Both the position numbers and the translations under genes were made by a program. A model generated the notes under the pieces. It did no database searches. It was not told where the DNA came from and was given only the letters and a program-made list of their open reading frames with translations. 41,914 bases of DNA from Beijerinckiaceae bacterium (GTDB taxonomy: Bacteria > Pseudomonadota > Alphaproteobacteria > Rhizobiales > Beijerinckiaceae), in NCBI GenBank assembly GCA_025458025.1, contig JALOTF010000024.1, positions 1-41,914 of the forward strand. Reading direction: 5' to 3'. This document shows, in pieces, positions 33,450 to 41,731 of the stretch (positions are counted from its first letter, which is position 1; every line of letters begins with the position of its first letter).

Positions 33450-34426
33450 ATGAGCACCACCTCGGAACTTCGCGCCGAAATCCGGCAGCGTGCGGCGGGC
33501 ATCGATGTTGTCGGCGTCAACCTCTCCTATGGCGCGACCCATGTGCTGAAGGACGTTAACTTGCGGATCGACCCGGGCGAGTTCTTCGCCTTCCTCGGCC
33601 CTTCCGGTTGCGGCAAGACCACGCTGCTGCGCCTGATCGCCGGCTTCAACATCGCCCAGACCGGCCGCGTGATGGTGGGCGGGATGGATATTTCCAGCCT
33701 TCCGCCGTGGAAGCGCGATGTGGGCATGGTGTTCCAGTCCTACGCGCTATGGCCACATATGAGTGTCGCGAAGAATGTCGCGTTCGGCCTTGAGGAGCGC
33801 AAGCTCCCGAAGGACGAGATCGAAATGCGCGTTGATCAGGCGCTGGATCTCGTGAACCTGAAGCACCTCAAGGATCGCAAGCCCTCACAGCTCTCGGGCG
33901 GGCAGCAGCAGCGCGTGGCGCTCGCGCGCACCATCGCCGTGCGCCCCAAGGTGCTGTTGCTCGATGAGCCGCTCTCGAACCTCGATGCCAAGATGCGCGT
34001 GCAGGTCAGGCGCGAATTGCGCGATCTCCAGCAGGAACTCTGCGATCGCATCGCCGTGATGAGCGACGGCGTGGTTCAGCAGGTGGGAACACCCATGGCG
34101 CTTTATGATCGGCCTGCGAACCTCTTCGTCGCGAACTTCCTTGGCACCGCGAATATCCTCGACGGGATGGCCGAACCGGCGGGCGCGGAATTCGCGATTG
34201 CCGGCGGCGGACGCCTGCCTTTTCCGCCCAAGGAGAATGTGCAGCCCGGCGCGAAGCTGGTCTTCCGGCCGCAGAATGCCCGCGTTCCCTGCGCTATGGC
34301 GTGGCGATCGGTGCGAACGAGGTGCTGGTCGATGTGCCGCATCAGGCCGGCAATGCACCTCTGCCGCCGGGTGCACCGATTGCGGTGGATCTCGACCATT
34401 CCCGCGCCTTGTTCCTCGCGGCGTGA
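33450..34426 (+). pseudogene. ABC transporter ATP-binding protein with two internal deletions and a frameshift
   Basis: Start ATG 33450 with GGGAGGA upstream. Intact N-terminal motifs: Walker A GPSGCGKTT (50-58), Q-loop MVFQSYALWPHMSV, signature LSGGQQQRVALAR (148-160), Walker B LLLDEPLSNLDAK. At L197-C198 (34040/34041) DLQQEL runs straight into CDRIAVMSDG. The intact paralogue at 24135 has 17 more residues there, including the H-loop VTHDQEEALAL. Near 34280-34291 the frame shifts: after VFRPQNAR the TOBE tail LRYGVAIGANEVLVDVPHQ continues in another frame to TGA 34424-34426, with about 22 residues of the family's spacing missing. In the start frame translation ends at 34469 with a nonsense tail. 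Real decay or an assembly error are the two readings. Confidence 0.78.
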
Positions 34427-34449
34427 TTGCGCGAGCGAGACGCGTTCAT

Positions 34450-34473
34450 CCGCTCACCCCGGGAGGTGAGCGG
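34450..34473 (+). terminator. Hairpin after the second ABC transporter operon
   Basis: CCGCTCACC (34450-34458) and GGTGAGCGG (34465-34473) form a perfect 9-base stem with a 6-base loop, 23 bases after the ATPase stop in the TOBE frame. TTGGTG follows, so the T-run is weak. Confidence 0.55.
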
Positions 34474-34517
34474 TTGGTGCGGTGATGTCCGATATTGAGC
34501 AACAATCGAGCGGAGAG

Positions 34518-34540
34518 GGCCTCCTGCGACAGGAGGCCTT
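34518..34540. terminator. Second hairpin between convergent genes
   Basis: GGCCTCCTG (34518-34526) and CAGGAGGCC (34530-34538) form a perfect 9-base stem with a 3-base loop, followed by TTCGCTAT. It lies between the convergent ATPase and DHH-family genes (from 34427 to 34587 no gene is seen) and may stop transcripts from both sides. Confidence 0.55.
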
Positions 34541-34587
34541 CGCTATATCACCACCGGCTGGCATGCAGCCTGCGCGGACGGTTCGTG

Positions 34588-35580
34588 TCAGGCCGCAGCC
34601 GGACGGTATTCCTGATTGATCCGGCGGGTGAGAGCCGCGAGAATCCGCTCCGCCTCGGCATTGTCGACCTGGCAGGTTCCGGCCGCGTGATGCCCGCCGC
34701 CGCCCTGTTCCAGCATCAATTCGCCGATATTGCTCGGGTTCGAACGGTCGAAGATCGACTTGCCGAAAGCGAGCACGGTGTTCTGCTTCGCGCGGCCCCA
34801 CATGACATGGACCGAGACCGAGGCCTGCGGGAAAAGCGCATAGATCATGAAGCGGTTCGAGGCATAGATCGTCTCCTCGCCGCGCAGGTCGAGGATCGCG
34901 AGCGTGCCTTCGACGCGGGTGCAGCGCTTGATCTGCTCGCGCGAGAGTGTCTGGTGCTGCTTGTAGAGATCGACCCGCTCCTTGATGTCCGGAAGCTCGA
35001 GAATGGTCTCGATCGAGCTGTGGTTCCGGCAGGCGTCGATCAGCATCATCATCAGCTGATAGTTCGAGATGCGGAAATCCCGGAACCGGCCGAGGCCCGT
35101 CCGTGCATCCATCAGGAACGAGAGCAATTCCCAGCCGCGTGCATCCAGCACGTCATCCCGCGTGAAGCGGGCGGCATCGGCCTTGTCGACCGCGAGCATC
35201 ATATCCGCATTGATGCGCGGGAAGGCGCTGCGACCGCCGAAGAAATCATAGACCACGCGGGCCGCAGACGGGGCATCCACATCGATGATGTGGTTTTGCG
35301 GCTTGTCAGCATTGCGCTTGCCTTCGCTCGCATGGTGGTCGAACGCGGCATAGATGCCCGGCACGTAAGGAAGGTTGGTCGAGATATCCGATGCGGAGAC
35401 CGCGATCTTGCCATCCTGCATATCCTTGGGATGGACGAATTCGATTTCGCCGACGAGATCCAGTTCCTTGAGCAGCGTGCCGCAGACCAGTCCATCCATG
35501 TCGCTGCGGGTGATCAGGCGGAACTTCCCCGGGGGGCAATCCTTCCGAAGCTGCGCGCTGGTAACCGGATGGGCTTTCAT
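34588..35580 (-). CDS. DHH-family phosphoesterase-like protein
   Basis: 330 residues from the ATG at 35580 (AAGGGAAGAG upstream; an ATG at 35613 is less likely). It has the DHH motifs RSDMDGLVCGTLL (DxDG), DISTNLPYV, the eponymous FDHHAS, and a C-terminal DHHA1-like GGGGHHAAGTCQV. Relatives include exopolyphosphatase, RecJ and nanoRNase/pAp phosphatase; this one is of the exopolyphosphatase-related group of unknown substrate. It stands alone on the minus strand between a converging transporter operon and the next lysR gene, with no visible functional partner. Confidence 0.85.
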   Translation of the reverse strand: MKAHPVTSAQLRKDCPPGKFRLITRSDMDGLVCGTLLKELDLVGEIEFVHPKDMQDGKIAVSASDISTNLPYVPGIYAAFDHHASEGKRNADKPQNHIIDVDAPSAARVVYDFFGGRSAFPRINADMMLAVDKADAARFTRDDVLDARGWELLSFLMDARTGLGRFRDFRISNYQLMMMLIDACRNHSSIETILELPDIKERVDLYKQHQTLSREQIKRCTRVEGTLAILDLRGEETIYASNRFMIYALFPQASVSVHVMWGRAKQNTVLAFGKSIFDRSNPSNIGELMLEQGGGGHHAAGTCQVDNAEAERILAALTRRINQEYRPAAA

Positions 35581-35702
35581 GGTGGTTCTCTTCCCTTGGA
35601 ACATGGTTTTCAACCGTGTCCGCAGGTTTAGACCCAGAAAGCAAAGCCTTTCCTAAGGCCTGCTGCAAATGCGCCGAACGCTGCACCCGTTTTGTGCAGT
35701 CG

Positions 35703-36629
35703 TTAAGAAAGGGTAGACAAGGGGCAACCGGGAGGTGTGGAGCGGCTCTCTGCGAGAAGTGCCCTGAAACGCGCGGCAGCGGGTGAAAGGCGACCATTCC
35801 GCCGCTCCACGATTCCGATGGTGCGCGAGACCACAGGCCCGAGAATCGGCAGCGTCACGATCGTCGGATGATCATCCTGCGGGGTGGCAAGGCGCGGCAG
35901 CACGGAAATGCCGATGCCCGTTTCCACAAGGCCCAGGGAGGTGGAGAGGTGGTTCACTTCGTAGAACCAGTTGAGGCGGACATTCGCGTTCGCCAGCGCA
36001 TTGTCGAGAATGGTGCGGTTGCCGGAATGCCGGCTCACGCCGATCAGCAATTCGTTGCTGAGATCGCCCCATTCCACGCTTTTCCGCGCGGCGAGGGGGT
36101 GGTCGCGATGGCAGGCGAGCACGAAGGGATCATCCATCAGCGGCGTGAAGGTGAGTTCCGGGTCGGCTGAGCCGAGCATGCTGATGCCGAATTCGCACTC
36201 GCCTTGCGCCACGCTTTTCAGGCCCTCGCTGGCGGAGAGGTCGAGAATGCGGATGCGGATATTCGGGTGAGCGGCGTGAAACTGCCGGATCACCTGCGGC
36301 AGGAAGTAGAAGGCCGCCGTCGGCACGCAGGCAATCGTCACCTGTCCATGCTGGAGTTTTCCGGTCGCACTCATCGAGAGGACCGAGGATTCCAGCTCAT
36401 CCAGCAGGCGCACGAGCAGCGGCTGCAATTCGCGCCCCACGACGGTTGCGGCCACGCGGCGCGTGGTGCGCTCCAGAAGTGGTGCGCCAAGCGTTTCTTC
36501 CAGCTGCTTGATGCGCCGGCTCAGGGCGGGCTGCGAGAGATTGAGCTGCTCTGCTGCTTTGTGAAAGCTGCCGGTTTCGAGAACCGCGAGAAAGGCCCTG
36601 AGATCGAGAAGTTCGAAATTGATGCGCAT
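35703..36629 (-). CDS. LysR-family transcriptional regulator, divergent from the PrpF/GalD-like gene
   Basis: 308 residues. N-terminal winged helix: LLDLRAFLAVLETGSFHKAA, EQLNLSQPALSRRIKQLEET, LLERTTRRVAATVVG. Effector domain: VTIACVPTAAFYFLPQVIRQ, LVETGIGISVLPRLA. Divergent transcription from the isomerase/TctC genes (135-base gap) is the classic arrangement for a LysR activator and its target. Its start codon lies in the loop of a perfect inverted repeat (36618-36640), and there is no good ribosome site, suggesting low, self-controlled expression. Confidence 0.93.
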   Translation of the reverse strand: MRINFELLDLRAFLAVLETGSFHKAAEQLNLSQPALSRRIKQLEETLGAPLLERTTRRVAATVVGRELQPLLVRLLDELESSVLSMSATGKLQHGQVTIACVPTAAFYFLPQVIRQFHAAHPNIRIRILDLSASEGLKSVAQGECEFGISMLGSADPELTFTPLMDDPFVLACHRDHPLAARKSVEWGDLSNELLIGVSRHSGNRTILDNALANANVRLNWFYEVNHLSTSLGLVETGIGISVLPRLATPQDDHPTIVTLPILGPVVSRTIGIVERRNGRLSPAAARFRALLAESRSTPPGCPLSTLS

Positions 36630-36640
36630 GGCGCATCAAT
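36618..36640. promoter_or_regulatory. Perfect inverted repeat centred on the lysR start codon
   Basis: Arms ATTGATGCGC (36618-36627) and GCGCATCAAT (36631-36640) are perfectly complementary with a 3-base spacer. The start codon occupies 36627-36629. As DNA it could be the autoregulatory operator of the LysR protein; as RNA it forms a 10-base stem that would hide the start codon. Confidence 0.55.
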
Positions 36641-36763
36641 AGCCTGAATCTTTGCATTTAACAATGGAGCCGCTCAGGATTAGGACTCTTCTGGAAATCA
36701 GATGAATAAGGCTGACTGTTCCGAACTTCGGATCAATTAGCCGCAAGATCCGGAAGAATCGCC

Positions 36764-37870
36764 ATGGAAACGCGGGCAATCCCCTGCACCCTGATGAGAG
36801 GCGGAACGTCACGCGGGCCGTTTTTCCTCGCTTCCGACCTGCCAAGTGATGTCGCTGCGCGTGATGCCGCGCTGATCTCCGCCATGGGCGCGGGGCATGA
36901 ATTGCAGGTCGATGGTCTTGGCGGGGGCAACCCGCTCACCAGCAAGGTGGCGATTGTCTCGCGATCCAGCCGCCTGGATTGCGATGTGGATTATCTCTTC
37001 GCGCAGGTGAAAGTCGCCGAACGCGTTGTCGATACATCGCCCAATTGCGGCAACATGCTCAGTGCCGTCGCGCCTTTTGCCATCGAGCACGGCCTGATCC
37101 ACGCCGAGACGGGCACGACGCGCGTGCGTATTTTCAACGTCAACACCGGCAAGCGCATCGAAGTCGTGGTGCAGACCCCCAATGGCCGCGTCACCTATGA
37201 TGGCGATTGCCATATCGATGGCGTGCCGGGCTCTGCCGCGCCGGTGCAACTCACCTTTCTTGATGCGGCCGGTGCCAAGACCGGCAAGCTGCTGCCCTCC
37301 GGCCAAGCGATTGATTTCATCGACGGCATCGCCTGCACGCTGATCGATGCAGCGACACCACTCATGCTCGTGAAGGCCAGCGATCTTGGCAAGACGGGGC
37401 ATGAAGCGCCCGCTGCACTCGATGCCGATCGTGATTTCATGGCGCGGCTCGAGGCGCTGCGGCTCGAGGCTGGGCGCCGCATGGGCCTCGGCGATGTGCG
37501 CCATCTCGTGCTGCCGAAGCCCGTGCTGCTCGCGCCGCCGGCGCAGGGCGGCACGCTCGCCGCCCGCTATTTCATGCCGCATTCTGCGCACAAGGCGCTG
37601 GCTGTGACCGGGGCGGTCGGCATCGCCATGGCGGTCGCCACGCCGGGAACGGTGGCGCATCGTCTCGCGCCCGAGGTGGGCATCGGCTCGCCGATCCGGA
37701 TCGAGCATCCCTCGGGATCGCTCGACCTCACGCTGGCGCAGCGCCAACCAGGCGCGCCGGTAGAAGCCTCGGTGCTGCGCACCGCGCGGAAAATCTTCGA
37801 TGGTGCTGTCTTCATCCGCCTGCCGAAAGCAGCGGCGGAAGAGGTCGTCCTCTTCGCAAAATCAGCTTAA
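36764..37870 (+). CDS. PrpF/4-oxalomesaconate tautomerase (GalD/LigU)-family isomerase
   Basis: 368 residues with CCGGAAG upstream. The family has a diaminopimelate-epimerase-like double fold and moves double bonds in tricarboxylic acids: PrpF acts on 2-methylaconitate, GalD on 4-oxalomesaconate. Motifs: CTLMRGGTSRGPFF with the conserved Arg-Gly-Gly-Thr-Ser-Arg, LGGGNPLTSKVAIV, SPNCGNMLSAVAPFA with the catalytic Cys, and MPHSAHKALAVTGAV. No 2-methylcitrate genes (prpB, prpC, acnD) are nearby. The divergent lysR gene and the window's aromatic-acid theme favour a GalD-like role, but the gallate or 4,5-cleavage genes are absent, so this is only likely. The tctC gene follows 21 bases later. Confidence 0.86.
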   Translation: METRAIPCTLMRGGTSRGPFFLASDLPSDVAARDAALISAMGAGHELQVDGLGGGNPLTSKVAIVSRSSRLDCDVDYLFAQVKVAERVVDTSPNCGNMLSAVAPFAIEHGLIHAETGTTRVRIFNVNTGKRIEVVVQTPNGRVTYDGDCHIDGVPGSAAPVQLTFLDAAGAKTGKLLPSGQAIDFIDGIACTLIDAATPLMLVKASDLGKTGHEAPAALDADRDFMARLEALRLEAGRRMGLGDVRHLVLPKPVLLAPPAQGGTLAARYFMPHSAHKALAVTGAVGIAMAVATPGTVAHRLAPEVGIGSPIRIEHPSGSLDLTLAQRQPGAPVEASVLRTARKIFDGAVFIRLPKAAAEEVVLFAKSA

Positions 37871-37891
37871 AACAACCCGAGGGAGAGAAAC

Positions 37892-38869
37892 ATGTTGCTC
37901 GACAGGCGACTTTTCACACTGGCATTGGCTTCCACCGCTCTGGGTTTCCGGCCCGCTCTGGCCAGCCCCAGCTACCCCACCAAGCCCATCAAGCTCATCG
38001 TGCCCTATGCGGCCGGCGGCGGCACGGACACCATTGCCCGTGTCATCGCGCAGGGCATCAGCCAGGCCATCGGCCAGACCATGGTGGTGGAGAACAATGG
38101 CGCGGCGGGCGGCAATGTCGCGACTCAGCAGGCCGCGACCGCCGACAAGGACGGCTACACCGTGCTGATGGCCAATCAGGGCCCGATGGTGGTGAATCCG
38201 CATCTCTTCAAGTCGATGCGCGTGGATACGCTCAAAGCCTTTGATCCCGTCACTTTGCTGGCCTCGGCCCCGCTGGTGCTGGTGGTGCCGAAGGAGTCGC
38301 GTTTCAAGGACCTGAAAGACCTCGTCGCTTTCGGCAAGGCGAATCCGGACAAGCTGAGCTATGGTTCGGCCGGCAATGGCTCGGCCAGTCATCTCGCGAC
38401 CCTGCTGCTCGAAAAGGCCGCGGGCTTCCAGTCGCTGCACATCCCGTATCGCGGCGCCGGGCCTGCCATCAATGATCTGATCGGAGCGAAGACCGACTTC
38501 ATGGTCACCACCTTCCCCTCGATCATCGGGCAGATCGAGGGCGGCACGGTGCGTGCCATCGCGGTTACCTCGAAGGCGCGCACGGCGGCGTTCCCGCAAT
38601 TGCCCTCCGTGGCTGAACTCGGCTGGCCCGATTACGAGGCGAGTGCCTGGTATGGCTTCGTGGTGCCCGCCGGCACGCCGCAGCCGATTGTCGAGCGCCT
38701 GCGCCAGGCGACGCTCGATGCGCTGAACACGCCGCTTCTGAAGGATCGCCTCTCGAAAGAGGGCGCGGCGGCTATCGGTAACAGCCCCGAGGATTTCCGC
38801 CGCATGATGGTGGAAGAACACAAGCGCTGGGGTCAGCTCATCCAGTCCGCCGGGCTGAAGCACGACTGA
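37892..38869 (+). CDS. Bug/TctC-family periplasmic tricarboxylate-binding protein
   Basis: 325 residues (ribosome site GAGGGAGAG). Signal peptide LLDRRLFTLALASTALGFRPALA. Family motifs: YPTKPIKLIVPYAAGGGTDTIAR, VVENNGAAGGNVA, YGSAGNGSASHLATLLLEKA, HIPYRGAGPAINDLIGAKTD. Such proteins feed the TctAB tripartite carriers, but no tctA or tctB gene is here, as is common for orphan Bug proteins. Co-transcribed with the PrpF/GalD-like isomerase, it may bring in a tricarboxylate or an aromatic-pathway acid. Followed by a terminator at 38894. Confidence 0.92.
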   Translation: MLLDRRLFTLALASTALGFRPALASPSYPTKPIKLIVPYAAGGGTDTIARVIAQGISQAIGQTMVVENNGAAGGNVATQQAATADKDGYTVLMANQGPMVVNPHLFKSMRVDTLKAFDPVTLLASAPLVLVVPKESRFKDLKDLVAFGKANPDKLSYGSAGNGSASHLATLLLEKAAGFQSLHIPYRGAGPAINDLIGAKTDFMVTTFPSIIGQIEGGTVRAIAVTSKARTAAFPQLPSVAELGWPDYEASAWYGFVVPAGTPQPIVERLRQATLDALNTPLLKDRLSKEGAAAIGNSPEDFRRMMVEEHKRWGQLIQSAGLKHD

Positions 38870-38893
38870 TTCTCACGAAAGCAGAGGGGCGAG

Positions 38894-38925
38894 CGACTGG
38901 CATCCGGCCCGGATGCCAGTCGTTT
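38894..38925 (+). terminator. Rho-independent terminator after tctC
   Basis: CGACTGGCATCCGG (38894-38907) and CCGGATGCCAGTCG (38909-38922) are perfectly complementary; the innermost pairs open to leave a 5-base loop. TTT (38923-38925) follows directly, then CC. Confidence 0.85.
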
Positions 38926-39058
38926 CCTGCGTAAAAAGCGCAACAAGAGGCACGAACGGAGCGCTTGGGAAGCCTCATCCGGATCGCAATCGTCCGATCG
39001 GTGTTTGCGTTTGTTTCTCCGTTATGATGAGTGCAGAGAGAGGCAGCTGGAGGTTTTC

Positions 39059-39478
39059 GTGCCGGCTTCGGGGTGCAGCAACGGGGAATGGCGGAGGACA
39101 CGACGCTTTGTCGTGGGACTGTTCGTTGCCTATGCGATCCTTATTCAGGCGCTCGCGAGCCCATTCCTCCGGGCGCAGGCTGCCGATCATGCACCGCGTG
39201 ATGCCCTCGCGATCCTCTGCCTCAGTGATGGTGCACCGGGGCATAAGGAGCCGGGCCAGCGGAAAATGCCGCATGGCCATGGCCTCGATTGCTGCCTTCC
39301 GGGATTGCGCTTCGCGGCACTCGATGCGCCTGCACTGATCACATCAGCCGTCACTTTCGAACAGCCGGCGGAAAGCTGTTCATCGCATGTCGATTATGTG
39401 CTGCCGCAGAGTCGCGCGCCGCCGCCCGCGTTGACAACGGTTCTCCAACCGCGCGCGCCGCCCGTTTCCATCGCCTGA
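39059..39478 (+). CDS. DUF2946-like small exported protein
   Basis: 139 residues from the GTG at 39059, 5 bases after GGAGG. A membrane-spanning or signal segment (FVVGLFVAYAILIQALAS) comes early, then ILCLSDGAPGHKEPG with a following His pair and Cys pair (MPHGHGLDCCLPG), the pattern of DUF2946 proteins found near copper, cobalt or TonB-linked metal uptake genes. The C-terminus is proline-rich. The gene lies 80 bases before the metal-chelate binding-protein gene and is likely in the same unit. A TATGAT-type -10 box at about 39022-39027 is possible but no good -35 is seen. Confidence 0.65.
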   Translation: MPASGCSNGEWRRTRRFVVGLFVAYAILIQALASPFLRAQAADHAPRDALAILCLSDGAPGHKEPGQRKMPHGHGLDCCLPGLRFAALDAPALITSAVTFEQPAESCSSHVDYVLPQSRAPPPALTTVLQPRAPPVSIA

Positions 39479-39558
39479 GCCCATCCGCCTGACCCGCGGA
39501 TCAATCGCCGTGCCGGCCTCATGCCAGCGCGCTCTCAGTCTCACGATGGAACCTGATC

Positions 39559-40659
39559 ATGTTCAGAAGAACGTTTCTGGCTGCTTTTGCGGCCCTCTCA
39601 CTTGCGCCCGCCTTCGCGGCGCCTCTCGAAGTCACCGATGCCCTGGGACGCAAGGTGACGATCAACACGCCGGTCAACCGCGTGCTGGCCACCTTCAATT
39701 ATGAGGAATTCACGGCCATTGCCGGTGTGGACGGGTGGAAGAAGGTCGTCGCCATGTCGCGCGAGCCCTGGGCAGGCTGGCGCCCGGCCATCTTCGCGCG
39801 CTATGCGAAGGTGATCCCCAACTTGCAGGCTATGCCGGATGTCGGCCACGTCGAGGACAACACCTTCTCTGCCGAGAAGGTGATCGCCGCCAAGCCTGAT
39901 GTGGTGCTGATGTCCGAGTGGGGGTTCTCCTCCATGAAGACGCAGATGGAGCAGATCGCGGCCGTGGGCATTCCCATCGTCGTGATCGATTACAACGCGC
40001 AGGATCTCGGTCGTCACCTCGCCTCCACCCGCGCGATCGGCAAGGTGATGGGCACGGAGGCCCGCGCGGAAGAGCTCGCGACCCTCTACGAGACGCAGTT
40101 CAAGGACATTCTCGCCCGCGTGACCAAGGCGCAGACGGGCGCGAAGAAGAAGGTCTATGTCGAACTCGCGCGCGACGGCGCGGAGACGATCGGCAACACC
40201 TACAACAACACGATGTGGGGCAAGATCATCACCACGCTTGGCGCGGAAAACCTCGCGACCGGGCGAATTCCCGGCGCCTGGGCACCGCTCAATGCCGAAG
40301 CAGTGATTGCTGAGAACCCGGATGTCATCCTGCTCGCGGGTTCCTCCTGGGTGAACAGGCCAAAGGCTGTTCGCACAGGTTATGACGCGACGCCCGAGGC
40401 CGTCCGCGCAGCGCTTCAGGCCTATGCGAACAGGCCCGGCTGGGCAGGTCTGAAGGCGGTGCAAAGCGGCAATGTGAACGCCATTGAGCACGGCCTGTGC
40501 CGCACGCTCTTCGATTTCGTGGCCATGCAATACATCGCCAAGCGCCTCTATCCCGAGGCCTTCGCCGATGTGGACCCCGAAAAGAGCTTCCGCGATTACC
40601 ACGCGAAATATCTGCCGGTGGAATTTTCCGGCACGTGGTTCCTGCCGCTGAAGCCGTAA
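39559..40659 (+). CDS. Periplasmic binding protein of a metal-chelate (FecB/BtuF-type) ABC importer
   Basis: 366 residues with signal peptide MFRRTFLAAFAALSLAPAFA. Type III binding-protein fold: LEVTDALGRKVTINTPVNRV, ARYAKVIPNLQAMPDVGHVE, KVIAAKPDVVLMSEWGFSSM, PLNAEAVIAENPDVILLAGS. It precedes FecCD-type permease and ATPase genes, so it binds a siderophore, haem, cobalamin or similar complex. No cobalamin riboswitch is seen upstream, which argues weakly against vitamin B12. Confidence 0.9.
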   Translation: MFRRTFLAAFAALSLAPAFAAPLEVTDALGRKVTINTPVNRVLATFNYEEFTAIAGVDGWKKVVAMSREPWAGWRPAIFARYAKVIPNLQAMPDVGHVEDNTFSAEKVIAAKPDVVLMSEWGFSSMKTQMEQIAAVGIPIVVIDYNAQDLGRHLASTRAIGKVMGTEARAEELATLYETQFKDILARVTKAQTGAKKKVYVELARDGAETIGNTYNNTMWGKIITTLGAENLATGRIPGAWAPLNAEAVIAENPDVILLAGSSWVNRPKAVRTGYDATPEAVRAALQAYANRPGWAGLKAVQSGNVNAIEHGLCRTLFDFVAMQYIAKRLYPEAFADVDPEKSFRDYHAKYLPVEFSGTWFLPLKP

Positions 40660-40663
40660 CACC

Positions 40664-41731
40664 ATGGCGATGCTTGCCCCTGCTGCGGGCGAGAAGGCGG
40701 ATGCGCTCGCATCCGCCTATCGCCGGATTGTGTTGCGCCGCTTGATGGTTTTGGCCGTCGCCATGCTTGCGCTGGTGTTGAGCTTTCTTCTCGATGTCGC
40801 GACTGGCCCGGCGCAATTGCCGCTCGGTCATGTCGCGGCCTCGGTTTTCCGGCTGGCGGAGGATTCCACGATTGATGCGATCGTCTGGAATATCCGCCTG
40901 CCCGTGGCGGTGATCGCGGTTTTGGTCGGAGCGTGCCTGGGACTCTCGGGCGTCATCATGCAGACGATCCTGAATAACCCGCTGGCATCATCCTACACGC
41001 TGGGCGTTTCGGCGGGGGCCGGCTTTGGTGCCGGCCTCGTGATCCTCCTGGGCTCGGCGATCCCGTTGTCAGAGGCCTATGCCATTCCGCTCAATGCCTT
41101 TCTCTTCGCGGGCATTGCCTGTGCGGGCGTCTATTTCATCGGGAAGGCGCGCGGGGCGTCGCCGGAAATGCTGGTTCTGGCCGGCATTGCAATGCTCTTT
41201 CTCTTTCAGGCTTTGCTCGCATTGTTGCAATTCATGGCCTCGCCTGAAGCCCTGCAATCCATCGTTTTCTGGTTGTTCGGCAGCCTGCAGAAAGCCACGT
41301 GGCCCAAGACGATCGTTATCGCAGTCGTACTCGCCGCGACCCTTCCCGTGATGATGCACGACCTGTGGCAGCTCACCGCGCTGAAACTCGGCGATGAACG
41401 CGCGGCGGGCCTTGGCGTGAAGGTCGGAGCCCTGCGCCTCAGGGCTTTCGTGGTCATCTCGATCCTCACCGGTGTCGCCGTGGCTTTCGTGGGCACGATC
41501 GGCTTTATTGGGCTTGTAGCGCCGCATATCGCGCGGATTTCTCTCGGCGAGGACCAGCGCGCCTTGCTGCCGGGTTCGGCGCTCGTCGGAGCGCTCACGC
41601 TTTCCCTCGCCTCGGTCGCGAGCAAGATGATCTTGCCCGGCGCGATTTTCCCCATCGGTATCGTGACCGCCCTGATCGGCGTGCCGTTCTTTGTCTGGCT
41701 CATCATAGCCAACCGGAGGGCCTTCTGGTGA
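40664..41731 (+). CDS. FecCD/BtuC-type ABC transporter permease
   Basis: 355 residues with about nine to ten membrane segments. Family motifs: IRLPVAVIAVLVGACLGLSG, MQTILNNPLASSYTLGVSAG, the ATPase-contact region GDERAAGLGVKVGALRLRAF, and GTIGFIGLVAPHIARISLGE. It starts 4 bases after the binding-protein gene and ends with a GTGA overlap with the ATPase gene. The homodimer would form the pore for a metal chelate. Confidence 0.94.
   Translation: MAMLAPAAGEKADALASAYRRIVLRRLMVLAVAMLALVLSFLLDVATGPAQLPLGHVAASVFRLAEDSTIDAIVWNIRLPVAVIAVLVGACLGLSGVIMQTILNNPLASSYTLGVSAGAGFGAGLVILLGSAIPLSEAYAIPLNAFLFAGIACAGVYFIGKARGASPEMLVLAGIAMLFLFQALLALLQFMASPEALQSIVFWLFGSLQKATWPKTIVIAVVLAATLPVMMHDLWQLTALKLGDERAAGLGVKVGALRLRAFVVISILTGVAVAFVGTIGFIGLVAPHIARISLGEDQRALLPGSALVGALTLSLASVASKMILPGAIFPIGIVTALIGVPFFVWLIIANRRAFW

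Noticed and set aside
31271-33520. A 749-codon open frame on the minus strand over the permease gene
   Set aside because: Same reason: composition of a codon-shadow, no ribosome site, and the plus strand encodes a clear two-domain permease.
34105-34485. An open frame on the plus strand starting inside the second ABC ATPase gene
   Set aside because: It is the third frame of the same gene and shows no motif. The surviving TOBE tail is in yet another frame, so this is not a separate gene.
38926-39058. Possible cobalamin riboswitch or Fur box upstream of the metal-chelate importer
   Set aside because: No B12-box-like segment and no recognisable 19-base Fur-type palindrome were found by eye; a covariance-model search would settle it.
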